Source: Neodiprion pinetum
Lineage: Eukaryota > Arthropoda > Insecta > Hymenoptera > Diprionidae
Assembly: GCF_021155775.2 (NCBI RefSeq)
Contig: NC_060232.1
Span: forward strand, 11,754,251-11,818,250
Direction: 5' to 3'
DNA: 64,000 nt
Part shown: positions 46,856 to 59,584 of the stretch, one piece after another
How the letters are laid out: every line of letters starts with the position of its first letter
Numbering within the stretch: position 1 is the stretch's first letter
The notes under the pieces: model-generated
What the model saw: the letters and a program-made list of their open reading frames with translations, nothing else
Told to the model about the DNA's origin: nothing
Database searches by the model: none
Made by a program: the position numbers and the translations under genes

Positions 46856-49800
46856 CTAGACTACCGGCTCCTCTTCGGTCTCGCTGTCGTTTAATGGCTG
46901 AGACGCGCTACTCGCCGAGGCTGTGAAGGAGTTTGTTCTTGGTCTTCGATGCCTCTTCTGTTGGTTTGTTTCCTCGGTAAAACCTCGGGCAACGATCAGT
47001 GGCTGGAGGGCTGATCGCAGAGACCAGTATAATCGCGGGTAAACTTGTTCTTGCTGCGCTATTATCTGCTTATTACGCTCCAGCTTCTGCGAAAGAAACA
47101 CGATTGTCGTTTGTAGGACTTGCGAGGCTCAATTATTGGACACAAAGATGACACAGGGGCAGCTCATTTGGCTTGTAAAAACTTCACCAGACGGACAGAA
47201 TATTTCAACAACCAGTTTCGAGTTCCAATTACGTTTCATATCAAGATTGGTTACGTTAAGAAATATCTGTCACTTTAGCGCTTTTTTTCGTGTACTCAAG
47301 AACGTTTGTCAAGCGAAATAAAACTGTCAGTTTACCTGGTCATTTGTCGATTTTCAATTTTGGGCTTCGTTCGACGAAAAAAGTAGCATTCTATAGATAT
47401 GCATTTTACGAATCGATAAGCCAAATGACAGGGATCTTACAAAATGGGAAGCTAGACTTACCTTTGGAGCGTCGTCGCAAGTTTCGCACGTTTCTTGTAC
47501 GACAGGGAGTTTCTTGCATTCTGCAAACTGTCTCAAAGCCTTTTCCCGGACGTATACGAACGGCCGAATAACCCTGAGGTCACGCTCTCGGATGTAATAA
47601 TGTGCTTTCATGGTGCGGAGTTTACCGTTGTGAAATACGGACATGAGGAATCCCTCCGTAAGGTCGTCGAGGTGCTGCCCGAGCGCTAGGACATTGTAGG
47701 AGTGCTCTTTAGCGACGGTGTACAAGCGGTTCCTCTTCGTTCTGCTGCAGAAGCTGCACGCCGACCTTCCAATCTCTTCCTCAAGAGCGGGTTGCTCTTC
47801 GTAAAAATACGGTACGTCCAGCGCCTTGAGGTACGTCATTAGCTGAAGGGGGTCGTAGGCTTTGCTGTCAACAGTCGCCGCCCCTATCTCGAAGTTGACA
47901 CCCTTGGACCTGACGTAGAACTGGTACTGGTGCAGAGTGTGCAACAGGGACAGGGAGTCCTTGCCACCGGATAAGCAGATCATCACCTTGTCTCCGTCCC
48001 TGATCATGTCAAATTCTTGCATCGCCTCTACCGAAGGTTTCCAGATGTTTTTTGGGGGACACAGCCACTGCAGATTTCCATCCTCCGAGGGTTTGTCCGG
48101 GTTCAGTCTTTCCTCTTCCTCGAGACCCGAGCACTCGGAAACGATCTCCTCGTCCTCGGAAAGATCATTGACCCGTTTTTGCTTCGCGTTTTTCCCGTTT
48201 ATTCGCAGTCTCCTACATCCGTTAGAGTTTGACTCGGCGCTACTGCTTCTCCGAAGTTCGGACTCAGTTGACTTGTCGTTTTCATGGAAGGACAGGTTAA
48301 TTCCACTGTCCTGAGAACTGACAGAGTTTATCGCCGAGTAGATCTTCGGCAGTGTTTTTAAGTCTATTTCGACCCCACTACGGTCCTCGTCGTCAGTTTT
48401 ACCGCCAGCATCCTGCTTGATGACGTAGATCACAGTCTCGTCTGACGAACACTCGCTCGACATTTTACTCTCCTGAGAAAGTTCACTCAGCTTACCAATC
48501 GTTCCGGCCTTCGGTAAAACTCTTTCGGGTGAACCACATCCATTCGATGATTTGTCAGAGGATGAGGTGTCGGGTGAGAACCTGTGAAGACCGTCGACAG
48601 CGTTCACCATACACCTGATCTCCGATTTCACTTCGCTTGCCATTTCCTTTGAAAACTCCATGAGATACTCAGCAATATCGCTCGCCGAGAAGGAATCGTG
48701 CTTTTCCTCGCAATGATTGAGGCTATGGATCCGCGAGTGGTGCTGGGGCGTGTTTTCCGTTGTGTTAGTTTCCGACAGTACGTCGTCGACCTGAGATATC
48801 ACCTCGCGTATTTCCGATTTTATTTCCGTTGCTAATTCCTTCGTAACTTCCTTCAAATAAGCGTGAAGATCTTCCGAACTCTGCGACAGGTTAGAGACCG
48901 GTGAGGACCTACCAACCCTCATGTCACAGTTACTGTAGGAGTTAGCGTTGGTCAAGGAGTGGGTCGGACTCCCATTCTCATACTCTAATGAGTTCAATTC
49001 CGTTTGACTACTGCAGCTGCAGTGTCGGTGTCTCGAGGTATTTATACCCAGACTAGCCATCGTCTGGGGACTCAATATCGGGGGAGAGGTACCCGAACTT
49101 CCCAAAGAGTTGCATCGCGCTCTACCCGTGTTACTCTGGTCACCAGCGATTAGCTGAGCAACCACAGGCGTTCCCAAAATTGCCGGAGTCACGGCCTCGC
49201 CGACTGCGAATCTCACGGGCATCGGGGAGCTTGGACAAGTCGACGGAGACCTTTGTTCACCCGAGGACGTCGCGTATTCCGGAAGGGACAGCTGCGCCAT
49301 AAGTGGAGGCGACACGGTGTTCCTCAAGTGTGAGGACAGAGTTTGCCCGAAGGAATACTTTTTGGGATCAGGAAGTGGTGGGATCGGCCTGGTTAATACT
49401 GGGAGGCTGTGATGTCTCGGAGAGTTCGATGTTATCGGAGCGTTCCCGGTCCTGGGAATGTCGCTGTTCAATCTGCGAATCCCGTTTGCTAAAAGCAAAG
49501 AGTGGTTTGGTATATCAAAGGCGCTGTATCTGAGTCTGTATGTGACTGGATTGAAGGGAACGTCCTGCTTGACGTTTTGCGAATTGCCGAGAAGAAGGTC
49601 CTGTGCTTCGTTCGGCAGGATGAACCATCGAAGTGCTTTGCCTTGTTCGGTGAAGACGACGCTTTGGTCAATTTGCAGAGGATATCTTTGAGCCATTTTT
49701 CTCGCTCTGTTGAAGATGTTTCTCGCTGTTTGAAGGCAATCGCTGTAACTCTGTGGAAATACACCGGGTCCAGACACGCGTCGCTCGGATGTGATCATCT

Positions 49801-52800
49801 TTCCGTCTGTATACCTTATCGAACCCAGCCATTTGCGGTCTTTGAATACGCTGTTTGTATGGTGGCGCCATTCGCCTGTGTCCGGATTCAGAACGTACTG
49901 AGGCAAAAGCTTCCATCCTTCCGTCGCAACCATTTTCAGCGCTTCGAGGACGAAAGCAACCTCGGTTTCCGACATGAAGAAGGGAAATGACAGACGGGCG
50001 AATCCTGGTCGGAGCATTTCCACGCTTGATTCTTCATTGCAGCCACTTGAATAACAAAAATAGAATATGTTGTAACAAGAGAAGAAGTGAGTAAAATGAT
50101 AGAGTAAGTTACAAATCGTGCATTATTACCAACGAGGAAACGAGACTCACTTTTGCTGCAGAATGGCCTCGTATTCTTTGGCTAACTTTTCGTCAATTCC
50201 CATCAACTCGTGAGCATAACGTCCCGTGCAGGCGCAGCCGCCTCTTGCCTGGACTCCAAAAACGTCGTTGAGAACGGCGCAAACAAAGTTATGATGGAGA
50301 AACGTGCCTCGGGGATGACGGACCATGAACGAGAAGATTGAAAGTCGTTTGACGTTGTGTGAACTGCTACCGAGAAGTATGAGCTCTGGTATTGTGCGCA
50401 CGTGTGCCAAAACTTGTCTGCAAAAAGAAAAAAGATTTTTTCCTTATAGTATGCATATAACTGCGTACGGTTTAGTTGGAAGAGAAAGTCATCTCAATGT
50501 TCAGTAGAGAAGTCAGGATAACTGTCTTAATTTTCTACAGTAGCCAAGTGACATGGAAGAAATTCTTGGTACGTTCGAAAAAATAATCCTCCACTCTTTT
50601 TCGTTTTAAATGTCGCCCATATGCGAGTGCTGAAATGTTATGTTGCGTATATTTTCATCCTTAACATCGGTTTATTTGAAGACTTCGCTCCGTGATGCCA
50701 TGCCGCTCAGGTAAAGAACCGCTCTGATGGCCGCCTGTACGAGATCCCCTTTTGGCAGGGACACAATTTTTATTTATGGAACTCGACGAAGTGTGGACGT
50801 TGGTGTGTGGAAAAAGTAAAGTCTTTGCACCTTTTTTGGGTCACGTTGGATTCGTAGCTTTTACAACGGATTTTGCTGACGATGAGTAGTGTGACACCTG
50901 ATACGATTCAACCACGGCTATTTCAATTGCGTTCGCCGCGTTTGAATGTACCTACCTCCAGAAATACGTCGGAAGTAATCTTTCATCGTTTGAAAATTGA
51001 CGCACATTGTAAGCTGAGAAAAATGAGTAAGCAACATGAATGAGTCTCGCCGGAGTGCATGTAGCAGTCGGATTTTCGCCGACGGAATTATACGCGTCGC
51101 AAAATGATCCCCAACGTAAATCATCCGAGATTTTCAGCGACGTATCACAAGTAACAAGCGATCCGAAATATAATTTCTAGCATTAAGGTGTACCTAACTA
51201 TATTGGCCAGATTCCAAACCTACGAAAACCAGTTTGGAATCCCGGTCGCCGTGATATTTTTTACGGCTCCATTTATTCGCGCGACTTGTAAGAATTTCAG
51301 AGATGCTATGATCATTAATTGCAATTTATACAGTGCCCGGTATTCTAGTGGAGCGATATTACCGTTCGGCGCTAGCGAGGTCGTATTATCTACCACAAGC
51401 GGCGAAGCACTGTATCTCGTTTATTGCTTTCCACTTTTCATTTCACGGGCAATTCCCCGGAGTGAACCTTTAAGCTGAACGAAGACATATAAAGATGCAA
51501 TAAGCTTAAAAAAAAAGTACCGATAGAATTAACTTCTATTGAAAATATAAAACGCAAAAATACTCACTTGGTGATTTTATCCTGACGAGCCATGATTGCT
51601 TGTGGTGTAACATTTTCTTTCAGCTGAATGGCGAGTCCGCATCTAATGGTCTCCACCACAGCGGCAGTTCCGCTCTCCTCGCGCAGCTCGGGATCTTGCA
51701 AATATCTATGCGAATCCCTCATGTCTTCGAGGCTAGAGTCAGTCTTGAGAAGCGTTCTCTTTGTCACTAGGACTCCCGGTGTTTGAGCGCCGCCGATGAA
51801 TTTGTGACCGGTGAATATGATAGCATCTTTATGGACCGTGTTCTCACCGACTCCGGGCAGGTGAGGATTCATGTCCATTTGTACGTACGGAGCTGTAGGA
51901 CAAGAAACGTCAGGGGATAATTTTTATTACTGAGTCGTTACAGGGGAGTCTCGGCATGAAGACTTTGCATAGAGCTTTACGAAACGCTAAATCCGCACTG
52001 GTAGTAAAAGTTGATTAGATCCGCCTCCGAGTAAGAGTTAAATCCTCTTCAGAATCCCCAGATGATCACTGCACAGAAAGTTCGTTTCCATGATTGAATT
52101 CTCAAGAGATGTCCAGCTCTTTCTCTGGCTTTATTCGAGACTGAATTACCGAAGGGGCCAGCTTTTCACAGGTGGAAACTCATTTTCAGAGCAATTACGG
52201 TTCCTGGGAGATTCGCGGCGAATATTTCGAACTTGAAAAACACCTCGTACTAACCTGCCGATGTGTAATCCCAGATACTGATTGCGCCATGCTGATGAAG
52301 AAGAAGAGTCGTCGCCACGTCATCGGCAAGAACGCCGGTGATGCAACTGGCAGCACTAAAACACCCGACAAGTTGAGCTCCAGTGAGACGTTCCTTAGCT
52401 AGTTGCCGGTCCAGGTCATTCAGGTCCAGGAAGCCTTCCTTGGTCTCGGCAATTCTTATTATCTGAAAAACGAAATCAACAATGTAAGTTTATGGCGAGT
52501 CATTGCTATGACTGGCCGTAATTATTGTACCTACAGGTTTTCCCACTCAAGATCAAACGACGGTAGAAACCCCGCGATTATCCGATACAACAGGTTACCA
52601 TGAACTTATCGAGTAACAGACCAGCGTTGTTCAAGCTTAACTTACGGCGGGTGTTCGCCGATTTCATTTCATCTCGCAATGCTGGATTAGTCCTTCGACA
52701 ATTACACGAGTGGAATTTCTGTCGTTAGTTAGATAGAAAGTACAATAAAACGAAAGGATTCGTCTTCAAATTACTAGTCACGTGATGGAGTGGTTATTTT

Positions 52801-55800
52801 TAGCACTCCGGGCTGATTAGGCTTTATCACGACGCTATATTGACCCTCGAACTTGCCTTTTTCTTTATATATCTTGCGATGAGCCTGCACAAGCGTGTTC
52901 GATAGGCCACTGGCATGCTGATTGAGTAAAAATCACTTACGGTACCGTGGAAACCATTAACTAAATTTTGTTAAAATTTTCTCGTTCCTGATATGAGAAC
53001 GGTATACGTATGTGCATAGTTAAAGTTTACAGAAGCTATAGTTGTCTGCCGATGTACGTGTGTAATTAAGAATAACGGTATCGCATTGGCAGTGATCACA
53101 TCCAATAGCTGCAATATCTCGAGAGATACCCCCGTGAACCATTAAAGTGTTTGTGAAAGTCAACAATAAGTTCGTGTTACGTCTATATTCTATCTTACAT
53201 ATTGTCATAAATCATAATGGTAAAAAAAAAGAATTCAGCATGCTATAATAATATGTCGGAATCATTCCGTGAAGAGCAGCGGGTTTTCTCCTAATCAACG
53301 GCTGTGAGGCCAACGTACCAGAGTCACGGTTCACGATGATCGGGAGTGACTATATATATATATATATATATATATATCTGCCAGCGAGTAATCGACTTTA
53401 TGTCGGTCACCGAGTAGTGGAATTCAAATGGCATGAGCTGAGCGATAGCTTCCGTGAACCTGTTTGCTGACGATAACTGGTGCAAAGCTTGCGGATCGAA
53501 CTGTACGCTTAAAAGATAACGACGTTTACAACCCAATGCTCACTTCCCATTTGTAAATATGGCAATCTAATACTTTTCTTCACATGGATGCACAGAGCTG
53601 CTGCCATTTGAATATTAGTCGACGTTTTGGATAAACATCGAACCAGTGTGTTCTAAATGGTCAGATAAGTTTGACTTGATAGGGCTGAAAGAATCGAGAT
53701 TTCCATTCTGCAATCCTAAGACATACATAATTTATCTTCCCAATTTCTGTATTAAACTTGGCAACACGAACACAGATGATACTCGAAAGATTAGAGACTG
53801 GATAGGTTTCTGTGCACATATTCAAAGTCACCGATTAGCACTGTTACTTGCAATCTATTATCAAACAACGATTTCATGGTAAAATTTCAATTGAAACGAG
53901 TCACGGTGCTGCCGCTGAAGTAAACCGAACTGTGTTTGACTTTTCATAAAGTACAAATAAGAAATTGCCAACCAGTAATATCGATGTGCAAACCACTTAA
54001 GGTGGACTTAAGGTTATATTGAAGGTGTTCGTTTTCTGATAAGTTACGAAATAATAAATTTGTCATATTGAAAGATGCAGTCTGTTTACATGATGAATAA
54101 AATGACGCTGAAGAGCTGAATCGGGACATAGACGTCTGCATACCTTGACTCCGTGATCTCTCCAAGGTCGCAGGTTAGCATGGTGTTCGAAAGGGCCAAC
54201 GAAGACAACGGTGGGCTTATTCATATCCAGATGCCGAAGCAATGCGCGTAGGGCGCCAGCGGTTCCATGACCCGTGAAAAGGACAGCGTCCTGTTCACTA
54301 GCACCGACAGCGTGCCTCACAATATCTCGGGCCTCGTGCCTGCAAGGAAAATAATCATTTTCTAGTCATCTTCTTCAAACTTATTTCGTTATGTTGAGTA
54401 TTTAACCGCATTTACTTAAATTACTTGAATCTTCGCATACGGATATTATGGATAGGATTTTAGATAGCGCTACACGAGAGAACAGTGGGACCTGTCTTCT
54501 CCAATTGTAGTGCACCGTCAAAACATATTGCAAAGCTTTATAAAGCGGTCCTTCTGAAAAAAAGTGCGTTTCGGAATGTTTCATGTATCCAGTATCATGA
54601 CTGGGATGAAAGACGGTAATGCTTTAGAATTTCAACAACACCTTCATAATCATTTTTGCCAGGAAAAATTTCTTCCTTGCAAGTTAATTTTTATACCTAA
54701 AGGTGCAATGCAATTTATATCGGATACATATACTATAGCCGATACGTGAAAAAAATATCATAAAAAAATTGTGAAACTAACGTTAATAGACAGAAATGTA
54801 AGTACATCCAACCGTACCAAAGGCGGGAGTTGCAGCAAATTGGGTTAGATATAAACAATAGTTATGATATTTTTAGGGTCGCTGATTGAAAATGTCATCC
54901 CGGAATTTCAAAGGATGCAATACAGCTGTCAGAAATATAAGAGCGCCGCTAATTCTATGTTTGAAACGATGATCGAATTCTCACAAAATTGTTTTTATGA
55001 TCCTCTGACTCGCTCCAGATTTGTCTTATGTACACTACAATCCGATACGGCAGACTTGAAGTCACATACGAGGATTGAGGTCAAAAAACAAATAAAAAAA
55101 ATTTGTAAATCAATTAATTTTCATAAGGTTTTACTGCTTTTTATTCTCGACATTAGATCTGTCGGTTCCAAATTCGCATCTTCAAGGTCAGGTTACGTAT
55201 CAGTGACCAAAAATTATCCAGCCATAGGAATCCTGTTACGAAGGAATAAATCGATGCCTGCATTTCCGTCTCCAGTCTCGAGCATCACGACTTCAGGGTG
55301 GCGATAATTTTGCTGAAATAAAATTCCCGACTTTTCCCTGACTTTTCCCGCGAAAAAAGTCTGAATTCCCTGACATTTTATCCACGAAACTTAGGTAATG
55401 TCGGGCAGCTTTTATGACCTAAAGCTCCAGAAAATGTGCATCTTGAATATATAAATTTGGATTCAAAAAACACATAGTATTGCTTCGTTGCCCAAAAATA
55501 ATTATAAATCCAACAATGCCATATCCGAAAATGAGCTTAACTCAATTTGCAAAGCATAGCTGAAGTTTCAAAAACGATTTACAAAAGAATTACGTTGTTC
55601 CGACATTCCCTGACAATTCTCGGTTATCCATGTCTGTTCGTCACCTTGGACTTTACCACGCATGTGATATCTTCGTGACACAAATCGCGCACAATGAATT
55701 ATTACTATGCATGAAAAGTTGTTTCCCAACACGCGTACGGCTAAGGCGGTGTACCTTCGGGTGCGTAAATCGACCTGATTTACCGGTTCTTCTTCGCTGT

Positions 55801-58800
55801 TCCGGCATTTGAAGGCCCTTCTTTGTTTGGGGGTTAGAGCTGCGCCAAGCGGTGGTTGAAGTGAGGGATATTGATCCTCGGGAGGGAGTTGGCTGCCACC
55901 CCCGGCGCCATAAACTCAAGCCAACTCGACCGACTCTTGGTTCATACACGCCCTACACGTATATACATGCATACGTGTATACGTATATATAATACATGTA
56001 TAAACATATTCGTGGCTCTGTCGCCCTCTAGGTGCCAGTTTGCTGGGGGTGAATCCCAGCGGCGCTACCTATGCCTCTTGTTTAATATTCATATAATGAC
56101 GTGGAAGTGGTTCGTGACGAGCCGCGGAGCACGAGCTTACAGGTAAGCTTTCGTCAAACTGCTCGCTCGCTTTCGACAACTCAACGATATTGTTCGATTG
56201 GTTAACGAGGGGACGATAATTGAGTATTTGAATGAAATTTTTTTTATTTCATATTCTTGTAGATTGGAAAAAAATATTTTGGACGTATTTTTTATTTTTT
56301 TGATTGAATCAAAATTCCCATTAATATAACAGATTGAAAGCTATAACATTGTGAGGTCACCCATTTTAAGATATATCTATATATATTAAAATCAGTGAAA
56401 TTCAATCACCTATAACATGAAAAATTATCATTTTTAACGAAAAACAAAAAATACGTCCTCGTTATTTTGGCTTGCACTGCATTATGCACCCCTAAAAATG
56501 GAAAAAAAAAACTTCATTCAAATGCTCAATTGGCCAACTGAACAATTATTCAGCAGGCATTCCGTCTATTCATGGATGAACGATTTTTAATATTTACTCC
56601 AGCTCTCGATAAATCACACGTGCGATGTATGATATATTTATTTATTATGTTTATTATGATATTTTATTTATTTGATATATATTTTGTGACGGAAGCGTTT
56701 TTCTTTTTTTTTTTTTTGTCGCTCCCATTTTAATTCTCAGAACGTGGTACCAATTACCATCGAACACTTTTGGGCGTTCAAAGATCTATTTCTGGTTCGT
56801 CGGATACTCTGCAGCACTTGAAATACCAGAATTTTCCTATCTACGATTTCGCACTTTTCAAAATGTCTCGATCCTAGCCAGATCTAGACGTCGAGCTGAT
56901 ATTTTTTACTGGCATAAAACGACTGGATATTCCATCAGACTGACGCGTACTACAACGATAGAAATAACAAAAATATTATCATTCCTCTCGACTGTAATTG
57001 TCGTAAATATTGAGAAAATTCAATTCAAAAAAATATGGAGTTAAATTGCTAGAAAGCAAATTTCATGTTACCAAAGAATCTGACATATAACAAGTATTGC
57101 TGCTAATTTGAAAAAAAAAAATCACTGGACCTTCTCCGTCTCATCGAAGCCGAAAGTTTGGATTTTCGCTGGAGTTGCATTATAGAAAATATATACGAAA
57201 CAGGAAGCAGAGTGTGGAAGCGAGGAAAACTTTCTCTTGATAAAAAAAATAGCTCTTGAAAGAGGAAGTTATAAGAGCACTGTACGTAATTGCGTATATC
57301 ATCATGAATGGAAAACTGCTCATCGTCTCCCCATAAATGAATAACTGATGTGAATTTACATTCATCGTCGCACGATACGCGTTACAGAGCCGATATTATA
57401 GTTGAACAAAAAAATACTTGCGAGGCGCGATGATAGTCCGAGGGCTGATTCGGGCGGTGAAATTACAGACCCAGAGGAAATGACTTTGTCCTTTACGACT
57501 TACGCCCGTGGTAAAATTACTTCCTGATCAAATAAATCAATATGATTGAAGGTCTTGGACTCGCGTATGCAGCGGCTTACAGAAAGCCCGGAAATATTCA
57601 GGCGTCTTACAATTAGACGCGTACTTACATAGAGAGTAAAATTTCTAGCTATAAGATATAAAAATTGTGACGTTGCGATCTTAGCGAGCTTTCGAAAATA
57701 TAAATTTGTGTACCTATACACGTCTAACGGTAATCGAGAATAGATAAGGATTATCAGTTGTCTTTCGAACGGAACGTGAATGAAAAAAACAATGGGCGTA
57801 AAAAATTTAAAGACAGTCGGTTAGAATCAATTTTTCACAACCATCCGTTGACGCACGTGGTGAGAACGTTTTTATCTTTTATTTTGCATTTTTTCTCGCT
57901 TCCTCATCGTGGCACCGGAGGTGTTAAATTGAAAAATAAGAACATATATCATTTCTATAATCACGATACTATCAAAAGCCGAGACTTTTAAATAGTGTGG
58001 ATATTTCTTTGGCGCCACCCAGATTCCAATTATAAACACGTCTGAGTCAGTCAAAGGTCACTTAAGTCCGAAAATAACTTTTATATCTCAAACATTTTTT
58101 CGCAAGTTGTGCAGTTTTCTTTTATTCTACACGATAATGTTGCTTAAATAATCTAAATCATATCAGAGAATTCGACTCTGAATCTGATGAAGGAAACTAG
58201 ATTCTCCTTTGAGTTCTCGGATCAAGGAAGCCATTTGCACGCGACAATAAAGAGCAACGTTTGCATTTTCCATGTAAACTATAACGTCCAGGATGTTTGT
58301 CGCCAACGCGACGACGCACGTCGAAAATTTCTTACGGAATTTTTTAATAAACACTCGTCAATTCCGGACCTACAAGGGACGTGATATAGCTCGTTTCTTT
58401 TGCGGAACTTGATTAAATATTCAGGCAACATTTACAAGGTACTGCTAATCCTGGAAGACATCACGGTAAATTACGTACTGTCTACTCAGCTGCACAAATG
58501 ATGATAAACAAACATCTATCGATACACGATACGATTCAGCCGTTATGGCTGGGGAAAGAATCGAAATTGGAATATCCGTATGCAAACGTACTGTTCGCGA
58601 GTTGAAAAGAAATAGACAAACCGCGGTGAAATTCGTGCGAAAACAAATTTCCAGTGGTTCGCTAATTTAAAATGCAAAATGATTAAAAAAAAAAAAAAAA
58701 AAACGTATCATTTTGCAACGTTAATGACACCAGTAATTCAAAAATATTCAAATATCAATCTTCGTCTAAAATTAGACGATTATCGGAAGCTTTCAAACCA

Positions 58801-59584
58801 CAAAAGAAGATGTAATATTTTCTTGGCAAGCGAAATCTTTCAACACCTGAAAATTTATCGGTTAAGTTTGTACTATTTATGCCTGGATATTTTTCACCTA
58901 ACAATAAATTTCCTCTCATTTTCATATTACGTACGAAGCAGTTTTTCTTAACGGTTTCAAGACCCTGGCAATTGAATCTTATCGTTAGCAGAAATTAATT
59001 CTAACCATGCGAAGGAAACAATTTTATTGTGAAAATTTAATTGTGATTCATAATTCTGTGCGACGCTTATAATTTTCAAAACAATCTTAAGACACTGTGA
59101 AAGTCTGACATGCCCAAAGTTGGGGGACTGAAGTATATTCCAGTTACTCTCAATTTTATGATACCTTACTACGCCTGTGTTTACGGTTAATACGTTTTTT
59201 TTATTCAATATGCATATATTTTTACTTTTTATGACAGCGTCCAGATGAGGAACACATGTTTCGATAAAAATAACGTTACACCCCAAGGTTCTTCTTCACA
59301 TATCTATAATATACGGAACGCAATAGCTATCGTATCCATTCACGGTGGAAAGTGAGTTGATTTCAATTTTTTAAAACATAATAATAAAATAGTGTTCGAT
59401 GTTTATTCCAAATTAACATAGCACAATGTATCTCAGGATTCGACTCACCTGAATAAAGAAGACTGCAAACTGCAGATTGACGTTGATGTCCGAGTGTCAC
59501 CGAGGCAGGGAAGAACTTCCTTGGTGATGTATTCCTCCAGGAACTGCAACGATCTTCCAGAGGCGGTGTAATCGCAGTAGACAA
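46856..59584 (-). CDS. Fusion of cysteine-desulfurase-like class-V aminotransferase and TtcA-like PP-loop domain (5' end not found)
   Basis: Exons on the minus strand: 59449-59584, 54144-54339, 52255-52462, 51568-51892, 50151-50417, 47462-50045 and 46856-47086. All phases join to about 1315 residues, starting mid-codon, so at least one 5' exon is missing. The N-terminal half (residues about 1-470) is a PLP fold-type I enzyme: GHGTAGALR, the stacking His in FEHHANLRPW, the Asp of WDYTSAAP, the Schiff-base Lys in GHKFIGG near 209, and RGGCACTGRY near 347 in the desulfurase Cys-loop position. A linker of about 550 residues is Ser-rich with two similar helical repeats. The C-terminal part has the PP-loop SGGKDS (about 1069), CSFCSRTKRNRLY and CETC, as in tRNA 2-thiocytidine TtcA proteins. 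Inferred role: mobilising sulfur and passing it to a tRNA-like substrate. Confidence 0.85.
54340..59448. other. Large intron (5.1 kb) of the fusion gene
   Basis: Intron between the exons at 59449-59584 and 54144-54339. Low-complexity CCCTGAC/TTTTCCC sequence occurs near 55320-55380, and an A run near 58684. Short frames show no domain. No nested gene is recognised. Confidence 0.5.

Noticed and set aside
49502..49990. Plus-strand 162-codon frame opposite the fusion gene
   Set aside because: Lies wholly within the large coding exon on the minus strand and has no domain.
53350..53380. TATATA run as a promoter
   Set aside because: A simple AT repeat within an intron of the minus-strand gene, without other promoter signals.
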